NCBI GenBank assembly: GCA_910576815.1
Contig: CAJTKA010000029.1
Coordinates: 1-40,942, forward strand
DNA length: 40,942 nucleotides
Direction: 5' to 3'
Source of the DNA: an uncultured Lachnospiraceae bacterium
Lineage (GTDB): Bacteria; Bacillota; Clostridia; Lachnospirales; Lachnospiraceae
Shown in pieces: positions 8,410-17,060 of this stretch. The notes under the pieces were generated by a model that had not been told where the DNA came from, made no database searches, and was given only the letters and a program-made list of their open reading frames with translations. The position numbers were made by a program, and so were the translations under genes. Every line of letters begins with the position of its first letter. The first letter of the stretch is position 1.

Positions 8410-8513
8410 GAAACTCGCCTCCTGTTTTTCTCCCGATGTCAAATTTTCCCGACACCTTGCGGGTTCCCGATCCACCGGGTTTCATGGTGATAGTTTTACC
8501 CTTTTTTTCCGCT

Positions 8514-9164
8514 TTATTCAAAATTTGCTAACTCTGAATCAAAAAAGAAATGTGATAAGATTTCCTGAAAGGTCTTCCCTTCCTGCGCAAGATCTTCCGC
8601 CTCCTCCTGGCGCATGGCAAAATCTCTGCCATCCCCTGTCACATAACAAAACGCCTTCCCACCCTCCTCTGTCAATTGCAGGGAAGACGCCCTGACAGGT
8701 TCTCCCTGACAAGTTAGAATCAGCCCGGCTGTTTCCTCCACCGCCAGCCTGTATGCCGAAAGCTCTCCCTTGTCTCCATATCCGCCATAAAAGCGTCCCA
8801 GTTCCTCCGCTTCCAGAAAAATGCTATTCTCCTTCTGTTCCCGATAACGGGCGGCAAGTTCCGTCCGCAAAAGCACAGCCTGCGCTTTTAACGCCTCCGG
8901 CTCACCCTCCTCCGGTATGACCAGCATCAACAGGTAAGTCAAATACTCTTCCATGGGAAGCTCCCACACGCCCCAGGAAAGTGCTGCCTCTACCATCCAG
9001 GCTTCCTGCTGCCCCTTCCTTTCTTCCTCTTTCAGCTTTGCCGTCTCCTCACCCACCTGCCCCCAAAGGCAGGCGCAGACATAAGGCAGCAAAAAAACAA
9101 ACAGAAGGAAGCTAAGTGCCTCCCTTCTGTTTGCATTTTTTGAGACGATTCCATTGTTTTTCAT
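8514..9164 (-). CDS. SpoIID/LytB-like protein, degenerate
   Basis: A 216-residue membrane-anchored protein with a helix at about residues 14-33. It resembles a shortened SpoIID, the lytic transglycosylase of engulfment. MEEYLTYLLMLVIP and EALKAQAVLLRTEL match the conserved core, and LAQEGKTFQEILSHFF matches the C-terminal core. The usual EMP, whose glutamate is catalytic in SpoIID, is VIP here, and the GHGVGMSQ block is reduced to RDFAMRQ. I therefore expect no enzyme activity; it may be a structural partner. Its place just before the SpoIIQ-like gene supports a sporulation role. The ATG at 9164 has GGGGTG upstream; residues encoded further upstream do not look like protein. Confidence 0.65.
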   Translation of the reverse strand: MKNNGIVSKNANRREALSFLLFVFLLPYVCACLWGQVGEETAKLKEEERKGQQEAWMVEAALSWGVWELPMEEYLTYLLMLVIPEEGEPEALKAQAVLLRTELAARYREQKENSIFLEAEELGRFYGGYGDKGELSAYRLAVEETAGLILTCQGEPVRASSLQLTEEGGKAFCYVTGDGRDFAMRQEEAEDLAQEGKTFQEILSHFFFDSELANFE

Positions 9165-9207
9165 GCGACACCCCACATAGTCTATTTCTATGCGGTTGTC
9201 TCTGCAT

Positions 9208-10269
9208 TTATGCGTTTTTTGAATAGGACGCCATGTCCACATGCTGGATCGTGGACACCGTTCCGTTTTCATACAGGAAGATACCTGTCTTGCGGATCAT
9301 GGCATTGGTTTCGTTGGTCTTCTCGTTATTCAAAGAAAACTGTGTTCCCACCCGGGAAAGACCAATGGCGCCCACCCCCAGGTCGGAGAGATGATAAAGC
9401 TTATCCTTTCCATTCTCGTCCTTCGTCCAGATCAGCAGCTTTTCCCAAATGGGATCCGCCTCATCGATCCAGCCGTTGCCGTCGGCGTCATAACGGGAAA
9501 GATCCCGAAAGCCGTCACCACTCTTTGTACCAAACAGCTCGCTCCCATCGTTGATTTCCCCATCCCCGTTCAGATCAAGCGCCAGGAAACCGCTGCCCGC
9601 CTGCAGGCTGGAGATTTCCTCTTTGGTGCCGTCACAGTCAAGGTCAAAGAAAAATTTTTGATCGGAGACCTTGGCGATATTACTGTCCAGATTGATCACC
9701 AACGGGTCGTGGAACGTCTTAATGGAAGTGACGTAGTTCTCCTCATAATACTCCTGAAAACTGCGGCTCATGCCAAGTTCCAGGTTAAAGGAAAGTTCTC
9801 TGCCGTCAGCGGTTTTCACCGTGCCCTGCGTAGAAAAGGTCGTACATTCCTCCTCGCTGTAGAAACGTGCCATCTGATAACCGTTCACCGTGTACATGGT
9901 GCTGCCTGTATTTCCGGGCAAAAAACCCGCGTTGCTCCTTTGTCCGCGAAAACGGAACAAAAGCTCCAGCAAAAAGTCCACGCACTGCTGTTTGATACTG
10001 CGTATTGCCTCCCGCTCATCATTTCTCGTCGAGATTTGCCACGCGCCCGTGGTATTCTGCATATGTGCAGAAAGATCGGACCACTTCGCCTGATTGCCGT
10101 CCTCCCCTTCCGCAGTCTTTTCTCCAACACCGGACTGATCCCCAAAAAGCGAATCCAGTCCGCCCATGCCGCCCGCAAAGGTGCCCTGCACGCTCCGCGC
10201 ACTCGCCTTCGTGACTGAGCGATAGGATCTGGTAGACTGCATTCCTATGGTACCAGAATCAATAATCAA
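9208..10269 (-). CDS. Hypothetical protein with EF-hand/dockerin-like calcium loops, TTG start
   Basis: A 353-residue protein I cannot name. Residues from about 200 contain three DxDxDG-like loops: DLDCDGTKEE, DLNGDGEINDGSELFG and DADGNGWIDEAD. These look like calcium-binding EF-hand or dockerin-type loops. The segment GSELFGTKSGDGF is common in large bacterial proteins with such repeats. No signal peptide or membrane helix is visible. The start is a TTG at 10269, supported by AGGGGG 5 nt upstream and by the lack of an ATG nearby. It precedes the SpoIID-like gene by 43 bp, so it may share its transcript. The function is unknown. Confidence 0.65.
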   Translation of the reverse strand: MIIDSGTIGMQSTRSYRSVTKASARSVQGTFAGGMGGLDSLFGDQSGVGEKTAEGEDGNQAKWSDLSAHMQNTTGAWQISTRNDEREAIRSIKQQCVDFLLELLFRFRGQRSNAGFLPGNTGSTMYTVNGYQMARFYSEEECTTFSTQGTVKTADGRELSFNLELGMSRSFQEYYEENYVTSIKTFHDPLVINLDSNIAKVSDQKFFFDLDCDGTKEEISSLQAGSGFLALDLNGDGEINDGSELFGTKSGDGFRDLSRYDADGNGWIDEADPIWEKLLIWTKDENGKDKLYHLSDLGVGAIGLSRVGTQFSLNNEKTNETNAMIRKTGIFLYENGTVSTIQHVDMASYSKNA

Positions 10270-10382
10270 TGTTACCCCCTATCCGAAGCATGATTTTTCA
10301 ATCCGCCTCTTTTTCTGTCGATCCCTCTCTACGCCTGCCTGTGCACCAAACAGCGCCTTCCCTGGCGCATGGCAATAGAAAA

Positions 10383-10425
10383 GACGGTATTTTTACGGAA
10401 ATTCCTTTTCCCTAAAAATACCGTC
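10383..10425 (-). terminator. Rho-independent terminator or leader hairpin
   Basis: Perfect 13-bp arms (GACGGTATTTTTA / TAAAAATACCGTC) enclose 17 nt, and the minus strand then reads TTTTCTATTG. It lies between the LamG-like gene and the calcium-loop protein gene, so it most likely ends the former transcript. A TATAAT at about 10490 upstream of it leaves open a leader role. Confidence 0.65.
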
Positions 10426-10529
10426 CCTGGTCTCAACATTATGAAATTACAGCAAAAGAAAATCCCGGCCATGGATTTTCCTGCCTGTATATTATATATC
10501 GGATATTTTTTCCTTTTCTTAACCTATTT

Positions 10530-11525
10530 TTAACCCGCTTCCGTATATGCCGTGTACATACTGCTGATCTGGCTCTCATTAAGCATCTGTTTCCAGATAT
10601 GAACCTCGTCATAACTGGCACGGAACAACTCGTCAAAGCAGCTGATTCCCAGATAGGCTTTCACATCGTCCTGCTCCAAGTGTAATTTGGAAATCTGTCC
10701 GGAGCCAATCAATTCACTGTTCAGATAAAGATATCCCATCACTTTGTCAGAATCGTCTTCTACCCGCTGCGAAGCATCCACACAGACCGTGATATAATTC
10801 CATACATTCAGGGAAATACATCTTTTGTCCTCCATGGATGGACGGATCTCACAGGAATTTCCGGTGACCGCGTCAATGGTATTAAAGATGGGCACTACCT
10901 GCGTTCCCTCCTCCGTGGTCTTTTTATTGAAAGATAAAAAACTCTGTTTTTCCCCCACGTCCAGCAGATGGGAACCAATCAGCAAAAACGGCGACCAGTC
11001 GCGCAGCTCGTCCGCCCGAAACCAAAACGCTATGGTGTAAGAATCAGAAAGCGCATCCATACCCAGAAGCTCCACACCATAGCTGCCATCCAGATAGATT
11101 GCTTCTCCCTCGATTCCCTCCGTAAACAATGGCAGCACATCCTGCGTCTGCTCAGGGTAAGTGCCATCATTAAAGCGTCCGATATCGCCCTCTCGCGTGA
11201 CCACCGCCGCATCCCCGAGCTTTCCGTTAAAAGAATAACTGAAATCCGCCTTCGGCACGTTGCTCAACAGCACATCCTTTACGATTTCCTTAGATGAATC
11301 CACCTCCGGTTGTTCCTGCGTAAAGGCAAGTTCCGACAACGCCGCAGAAACCGCGGCGTCCTCCACCTCGATTTCCTGCTGCGCACTCTCGTCCGCTACG
11401 CTATTTTGATGTGTTATGCCCAGGATTGCCATGTATCCAAACGCTGCCGCGACAATAAGACCAAACACGGCAAATCCGATATGCCGCCAGGTGCTTCCGG
11501 GCTTTTTCTCTACCCCATCAAACAT
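10530..11525 (-). CDS. Membrane-anchored LamG-like (concanavalin-fold) protein
   Basis: A 331-residue protein. A short cytoplasmic N-terminus is followed by one membrane helix (HIGFAVFGLIVAAAFGYMAILGI, residues about 16-38), so the rest should be outside. After an acidic linker the C-terminal part from about residue 95 resembles a LamG/Laminin-G-type jelly roll: FSYSFNGKLGD, AIYLDGSYGVEL, YTIAFWFRADEL, WNYITVCVD, and a final DEVHIWKQMLNESQI, which is the usual closing strand of these domains. Such domains bind carbohydrate or protein. The ligand is unknown. GGGGAATC precedes the ATG. A 13-bp hairpin lies downstream. Confidence 0.65.
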   Translation of the reverse strand: MFDGVEKKPGSTWRHIGFAVFGLIVAAAFGYMAILGITHQNSVADESAQQEIEVEDAAVSAALSELAFTQEQPEVDSSKEIVKDVLLSNVPKADFSYSFNGKLGDAAVVTREGDIGRFNDGTYPEQTQDVLPLFTEGIEGEAIYLDGSYGVELLGMDALSDSYTIAFWFRADELRDWSPFLLIGSHLLDVGEKQSFLSFNKKTTEEGTQVVPIFNTIDAVTGNSCEIRPSMEDKRCISLNVWNYITVCVDASQRVEDDSDKVMGYLYLNSELIGSGQISKLHLEQDDVKAYLGISCFDELFRASYDEVHIWKQMLNESQISSMYTAYTEAG

Positions 11526-11589
11526 GATTCCCCAATACTTATTCCTATCCTTGTAGCCCCAATATCCTTTATCAAATTGACTTACTCAG

Positions 11590-13887
11590 TCAATCTACTC
11601 TGTTATAATTGATCAGGCAGCCCTTTAAGATGATCTGTCTCTCCTCGTCTGTCAGCTCTCCCAGCGTCATCGTAAAAGGAACTAACTTCCCTTCTTCCAC
11701 CGACACCCGATATGCCTCGATGGTCTCCGCCTTCTCCTCTACCGCCTTGCGGATACCCGGGAAGAACAGATAGTCCAGATTTTTGAAAGGCAGATCGCCC
11801 GCCTCGATCAAAAACGGCAGCATCCCCCAGTTGATCAGGTTTGAGCGATACCGCTTGGTCGCATACTCGTTGGCGATATTCGCCCAGCCCCCCAGCACTT
11901 TCTGGCAGCTAGCTGCCTGTTCTCTGGCGGAACCGTCTCCCGGCTTCACCGCAAAGATTGTGGAACCGAAGCCTGTATTTTCATGCGAAGCCTCCGCAAA
12001 GCTCTGTTTTACCACGTTCATCACCGGCTTGACATCGGGATGCGCCTGACAAGGGTGTTCTCCCTGCATCCTGGCCTTCTCCGCCTTCTGAATATCTTTC
12101 GCCCTGCCCACATACTCGGGATCCTTTCTGGAAAGTGTAAACTCAGCCAGCCCTAACGGGTTAGAACGGTAGGAAGATGTTTCTCCCGAGGGAATGAGCT
12201 CGTCCGTGGTGGTAACGGGATCGTGGATCTCCGATACGACCCGCAGCACCAGATTCTCAGGCAGTGCGCCCATGGCAGGCCAGTCCTTGATATTCGGCCC
12301 AAACTGGATTTCCACGCTCTCATCCGTCACGCCCTTAGAATCAAAGACGCGGTTTTGATAAATATTCGCATCAAAATGATATTGATATTTTCCGATCTCT
12401 CCGTCAAATGCGGTTGCCGGCGTGAGCATACCTTTGTTTGCCGCCGTCGCCGCGATAGAACGCGCATCCATGAGCGCCACGGAAGAAATCTGACCGTTCT
12501 GCAGCTTGGAGCCTTCCCTGTTGGGGAAGTTTCTGGTGGAATGCCTGATGCTGAAAGCGTTATTTGCCGGCGTATCGCCTGCCCCAAAGCAGGGACCGCA
12601 GAAAGCCGTCTTTAACACTGCTCCCGTCTCTAAGATCGCCGCCGCACAGCCATTTTTGATCAGCTCCATATACACGGGCATAGATGCCGGATAGACGCTT
12701 AAGGTAAAACCGTCGGCACCGATGTAGGAACCGCGCAGGATGTCCGCTGCCGCGCAGATATTCTCAAAGCCGCCGCCCGCGCAGCCCGCAATAATGCCCT
12801 GATCTACCATAAACTTGCCGTTCACGACTTTCTCCTGTAAAGAATAAGGCACCGTGCCGTCCAGACTGACCTTTGCCCGCTCCTCCACGTCGTGGAGCAC
12901 ATCTTTCAAATTCGCGTTTACCTCATCGATGGTATAGGTGTTGCTCGGATGGAAAGGCATAGCGATCATGGGTCTGATTTTCGACAGATCCACTGTAATC
13001 ATACCGTCGTAATAAGCGATCTCCCCCGGATTTAACTCCTGATATTCTTCTTCCCTGCCATGAATCTCATAAAATTCTTTGATCTGCTCATCCGTCCGCC
13101 AGATGGAGGACAGGCAGGTGGTCTCCGTGGTCATCACGTCGATCCCGATACGGAAGTCCGCGCTCAGGGAGGATACGCCCGGTCCCACGAACTCCATTAC
13201 CTTATTTTTCACATAGCCGTTTGCAAACACCGCACCGATGATGGCAAGCGCCACATCCTGCGGGCCCACGCCTTTTACAGGCTCGCCTGTCAGATACACG
13301 CCTACCACACCGGGCATATTGATATCGTAGGTCTGTGACAAGAGCTGTTTGACTAACTCCGGTCCGCCCTCGCCCATGGCCATCGTGCCAAGCGCGCCGT
13401 ATCTGGTATGGGAATCGGAACCGAGGATCATCCTGCCGCCGCCCGCAAGCATCTCCCTTGCGTACTGGTGGATAACTGCCTGATGAGGCGGCACATAGAC
13501 GCCGCCGTATCTCTTGGCACAGGTAAGCCCAAACATATGGTCATCCTCGTTGATCGTACCGCCCACCGCGCACAGAGAATTGTGACAATTGGTGAGCACA
13601 TAGGGAATCGGGAATTTCGTCAGCCCCGAAGCCCGCGCCGTCTGAATGATTCCCACAAAGGTGATATCATGGGAAGTCAGTTTATCGAATTTGATCTTTA
13701 GTTTCTCCATATTGCCGGAGGTATTGTGTTTCTCTAAAATACCGTAAGCAATGGTGCTTTTTGCCGCTTCGGCTTTCGACACTTCCTTTCCGGTCTTATT
13801 TTTGATCTGCGCCGGCGCCTCTGCACTGTCCGAAATGATCTCCGTTCCGTTTACCAGATACGCGCCGCCTTTTGTCAGTTCAATCAT
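11590..13887 (-). CDS. Aconitase-family hydratase
   Basis: A 765-residue [4Fe-4S] hydro-lyase of the aconitase superfamily. GSDSHTRYGALG is the substrate-binding block. The three cluster cysteines are visible in AGCAGGGFENI and CGPCFGAGD, followed by TRNFPNREGS, which holds the typical arginines. The C-terminal swivel domain ends with EAGDLPFKNLD. The overall pattern is closer to the YbhJ-like hydratase branch than to AcnA or AcnB, so citrate may not be the substrate. GGAGG 6 nt before the ATG at 13887 decides the start; an in-frame ATG at 13932 is not preferred. The gene has its own promoter and stands between the hflX and LamG-like genes. Confidence 0.85.
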   Translation of the reverse strand: MIELTKGGAYLVNGTEIISDSAEAPAQIKNKTGKEVSKAEAAKSTIAYGILEKHNTSGNMEKLKIKFDKLTSHDITFVGIIQTARASGLTKFPIPYVLTNCHNSLCAVGGTINEDDHMFGLTCAKRYGGVYVPPHQAVIHQYAREMLAGGGRMILGSDSHTRYGALGTMAMGEGGPELVKQLLSQTYDINMPGVVGVYLTGEPVKGVGPQDVALAIIGAVFANGYVKNKVMEFVGPGVSSLSADFRIGIDVMTTETTCLSSIWRTDEQIKEFYEIHGREEEYQELNPGEIAYYDGMITVDLSKIRPMIAMPFHPSNTYTIDEVNANLKDVLHDVEERAKVSLDGTVPYSLQEKVVNGKFMVDQGIIAGCAGGGFENICAAADILRGSYIGADGFTLSVYPASMPVYMELIKNGCAAAILETGAVLKTAFCGPCFGAGDTPANNAFSIRHSTRNFPNREGSKLQNGQISSVALMDARSIAATAANKGMLTPATAFDGEIGKYQYHFDANIYQNRVFDSKGVTDESVEIQFGPNIKDWPAMGALPENLVLRVVSEIHDPVTTTDELIPSGETSSYRSNPLGLAEFTLSRKDPEYVGRAKDIQKAEKARMQGEHPCQAHPDVKPVMNVVKQSFAEASHENTGFGSTIFAVKPGDGSAREQAASCQKVLGGWANIANEYATKRYRSNLINWGMLPFLIEAGDLPFKNLDYLFFPGIRKAVEEKAETIEAYRVSVEEGKLVPFTMTLGELTDEERQIILKGCLINYNRVD

Positions 13888-13942
13888 ACAATCCTCCATG
13901 TCCGTGTCATTTTCATCTGTTTCCTTTTTCACTACCTAAATC

Positions 13943-13971
13943 ATTATAAAGGATAAAAGGCACGGACGCAA
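13943..13971 (-). promoter_or_regulatory. Probable promoter of the aconitase-family gene
   Basis: On the minus strand a perfect TATAAT (13948-13943) stands 17 bp after TTGCGT (13971-13966), in the short gap between hflX and the hydratase gene. The -35 box is weak. Confidence 0.55.
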
Positions 13972-13986
13972 TAAAAACAAGCGGGC

Positions 13987-15324
13987 CTATTTCGCCAGAT
14001 ACCTCTCATAGTATCCGTAATCCTCCTTCTTGCAGTTCACCCGCATCCGCACGCCGTCTTCCACATACTCCGTCTCATAGACCACCGCATTCTCATTTAA
14101 GTAGGACACCGCCCTGCCGTCCGCATAGGGGATGAGCAGGCTGCACTCCACATAACCGCCCGCCAGTTTATCCTCGATCAGGGCAAGCAGCTCCTCCATC
14201 CCGATCCGTTTTTTGGCAGACAAATAAATCGCGTCGCCATCCGCTCTGTCGCGCTCCTTTGCCACCACGGGCAGATATGCGGTCCGATTTTCCTCTATTC
14301 CCGAATGCCTCGGCAGCGCATCCGCAGACACCAGATCTGCCTTATTAAAAACATAAAGCATGGGAATCCCTGCCGCATCCAGCTCTTTCAAGGTGCGGTT
14401 TGTGACCGCGATCTGCTCTTTGTAATGGGGATCGCTGTAATCCACCACCTGGATCAGAAGATCCGCCTCCTTTGCTTCCTCCAGCGTAGAGCGGAAAGCG
14501 TCTACCAGATGATGCGGCAGCTTATGGATAAAGCCCACCGTATCGGAGAGCAAAAACGCATGATGCCCCTCCGGCTCAATCCTGCGCACAGTGGTATCCA
14601 GCGTGGCAAAAAGCATATCCTTCTCAAAGACGTGCTTTTCCTTCTCTGTCCCTTCGCTTTCCTCCCCGCCATAGAGGTCGAGCATGGCGTTTAAAAGCGT
14701 AGATTTGCCCGCATTGGTATACCCCACCAGAGCAACGCGGGGAATGCCTGACCTTGCGCGCCGCTTCCTCTGGGTCTCGCGCTCGCCGCTCACCTCTTTT
14801 AACTCCCTGCGCAGCTCCGTCAGCCGTCTCTCCAGCACCCGCCTGTCCAGCTCAAGCTTTTTTTCACCCGCACCGCGGTTGCTCATGGCGCCGCTTGCGC
14901 CGCCCTGCCTCGAAAGCGCTGCGTGAAGCCCCACAAGACGGGGCAGCATATACTGTAATCTGGCCGTCTCCACCTGTAACTTGGCCTCGCGGGAACGCGC
15001 CCTGTCTGCAAAAATTTCCAGAATCAGCGCACTCCTGTCGAGGATCGGTTTCTCCAGCCGCTCCTGCAGATTGCGCAGCTGCATGGGGGAGAGGGAATTG
15101 TCAAAAATAATGACATCCGCGTCACATTCTGCAGCAAGGGCTTTCACCTCCTCCACCTTTCCCGTCCCAATATAAAACGCTTTGTGCACCGATTCCAGCG
15201 TCTGACAAACACTGCCAGCCACCTCCATATCACAAGCTTCTGCCAGCGCCCCCAATTCCTCTAATGAGGCCTGATAATCTTCCCCGTCATTTAAATTCGT
15301 CCCAACCAGCAGCACCCGTTCCAT
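13987..15324 (-). CDS. hflX: GTPase HflX
   Basis: A ribosome-associated GTPase that splits or rescues stalled ribosomes under stress. About 445 residues. The N-terminal HflX domain begins ERVLLVGTNLNDGED and includes IFDNSLSPMQLRNLQ and the conserved basic loop RQGGASGAMSNRGAGE near residue 150. The G domain follows with P-loop GYTNAGKS, switch II DTVGF and NKAD. GGAGG lies 8 nt before the ATG at 15324. An ATG at 15363, right after the Hsp70 stop codon and with AGAGGAG upstream, is an equally possible start. It is the last gene of a TPR-Hsp70-hflX block, so all three may respond to protein stress together. Confidence 0.92.
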   Translation of the reverse strand: MERVLLVGTNLNDGEDYQASLEELGALAEACDMEVAGSVCQTLESVHKAFYIGTGKVEEVKALAAECDADVIIFDNSLSPMQLRNLQERLEKPILDRSALILEIFADRARSREAKLQVETARLQYMLPRLVGLHAALSRQGGASGAMSNRGAGEKKLELDRRVLERRLTELRRELKEVSGERETQRKRRARSGIPRVALVGYTNAGKSTLLNAMLDLYGGEESEGTEKEKHVFEKDMLFATLDTTVRRIEPEGHHAFLLSDTVGFIHKLPHHLVDAFRSTLEEAKEADLLIQVVDYSDPHYKEQIAVTNRTLKELDAAGIPMLYVFNKADLVSADALPRHSGIEENRTAYLPVVAKERDRADGDAIYLSAKKRIGMEELLALIEDKLAGGYVECSLLIPYADGRAVSYLNENAVVYETEYVEDGVRMRVNCKKEDYGYYERYLAK

Positions 15325-15365
15325 ACATAATTCCTCCATGCGGAGAATACCTGCTTTTAGCATTC

Positions 15366-17053
15366 TCACTCCTCTAATTCTTTCAAAAACTCCCGAAATT
15401 CCTCTTTCGCCCGCTCGATCGTACCCGGATCGTAGGTATCCAGCGCCTGCTCATACTTATGAAGCGCCTGGGATATGAAATATCTTTTATCTCCCAGACT
15501 TTCCTCATACATCCGCTCCCCCATCAAAAGTAAATATTTATTTTCCTCCTTGTCGCGGGGATGGATCTTTAAGTAGGACAGTGTCTCAAACCGTTCCTGG
15601 ATCTGCTCCGGCGTCATATCGACATTTTTGCCGCCGAAGATCTTTTTCTCCTTTTTGCCGCTGGACACCACCTTCACCTCTACCTCAAGGATGGAGTTGA
15701 TATCGTAGGTGTAAGTCACATCCACAGGCTCCTCCCCTGCGGGCGCGGCGGGCACTTCGATATTCAGCTCTCCCAGCGAAAGATTGTTCTTGGCGAAACG
15801 GCTCTCCCCCTGTAGGACATTGACCCGAATCTTCGTCTGGTCGTCGCGCACGGTATAGAGCCGCTCCGTGCGGCTGGCGGGAATGATCGTATTTCTCTCA
15901 ATGATGGGACAGAACACGCCGTTCTCATAGATACCGCGGTCCCACTCTCTGACCACCTCCGTTCCCAGCGTAAACGGACAGACATCCGTAAGGATCACCT
16001 CTTTGATTGCTTCGTTTCTCTCCTTCATCGCGCCCTGGATCGCCGCACCCAGCGCCACCGCCTCGTCGGGATTGATATTGGTATCGGGAAGCGCCCGAAA
16101 CAGTTTGCTGACAAAACGGCGGATCACGGGACTCTTGGTCGCTCCGCCCACCAGCACGACCTTATCGATATCGGAAAGACGGATGTGCGCGTCAGAAAGA
16201 CTGCGCCGCACGGGCTGCCTGATCTTTTCCAGAAGTTCCTCGCAGCCATGCTCATAGGCTGGCAGCCCCACAGGATAAGAGTATACCTCCTCCCCGATCT
16301 TGCATTCCATGGTAGAAGTCTTCCCCTCCGTAAAGCCGATCTTGCATTTATCCGCCTGTTTATGGATGTGGCGCAAGGTCTTTGCATCAAGCGTCAGTCT
16401 GTCAAACTGCGGAAATTTTTCAAAAACATGTCTTCCAGCACGGCCGTAAAATCTTCTCCGCCGAGGAAATTATCGCCCGCCACGGCCCGCACTTCCAGGA
16501 TCTGATCGATCCGCTCCAATACCGACACATCAAAAGTACCGCCGCCCAGATCAAACACCAGGAACCGCATATGCCCCTGACTCTGATAGAGCCCGTAAGC
16601 GATCGCCGCTGCCGTGGGCTCGCTGATGATGCGTTCCACTTTAAGCCCCGCCAGCTCTCCTGCCCTTCTGGTAGCCCGCCGTCTTTCGTCATTGAAATAG
16701 GCAGGCACACTGATGACCGCCTCCGTTACAGGTTCTCCGAGAAAGGTCTCCGCGTCCTCCTTAAGCGCCCGCAGCACAAAAGAAGACAGTTCTTCCGCCG
16801 TAAAAGATTTATGCAGCAGGTTAAATTTTCTGCCGCTTCCCATATCCCGCTTAAAGACAGACGCCGTACTGCCCGGGTAAAGAAGCCCTCTCTCCACCGC
16901 CAGGTCTCCTACGTAGATCTGCTCGTCCTCATCCATGCTCACCACCGAGGGCGTCAGCCTTTTCCCCAGGCGATTCGGTATGATCTGCGGCCCTTCTTCC
17001 GTAAAGTACGCCGCCAGACTGTTTGTCGTTCCCAAGTCGATTCCGATGATCAT
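15366..17053 (-). pseudogene. Hsp70-family chaperone (HscC-type), split by a single-base frameshift
   Basis: A DnaK-type ATPase in two frames. The first, 17053 to 16394 (219 residues), holds IGIDLGTTNSLAAYF, ISEPTAAAIAYGL and VFDLGGGTFDVSVL. The second, to 15366, holds VVLVGGATKSPVIRRFV and a short substrate-binding domain. The break lies at an A-run near 16420: five A are present, and six would give FLKKFPQFDRLTLDAKTL and one protein of about 562 residues, the size of HscC. This is either a real mutation or a sequencing error in a homopolymer; I see no classic slippery heptamer. GAGGAAACA precedes the start, 7 nt after the stop of the TPR gene, which looks like its dedicated partner. Confidence 0.85.
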
Positions 17054-17060
17054 TGTTTCC

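Noticed and set aside
9241..10218. 325-residue plus-strand open frame
   Set aside because: Opposite the calcium-loop protein, whose frame has real motifs and a ribosome-binding site.
11576..11594. Hairpin ATTGACT-AGTCAAT at the end of the hydratase gene as a terminator
   Set aside because: Only 7 bp, AT-rich, overlaps the stop codon and has no proper T-run; too weak to call.
16400..16430. Programmed ribosomal frameshift in the Hsp70 gene
   Set aside because: No good X-XXY-YYZ heptamer, and no obvious downstream stimulatory structure; a one-base loss is simpler.
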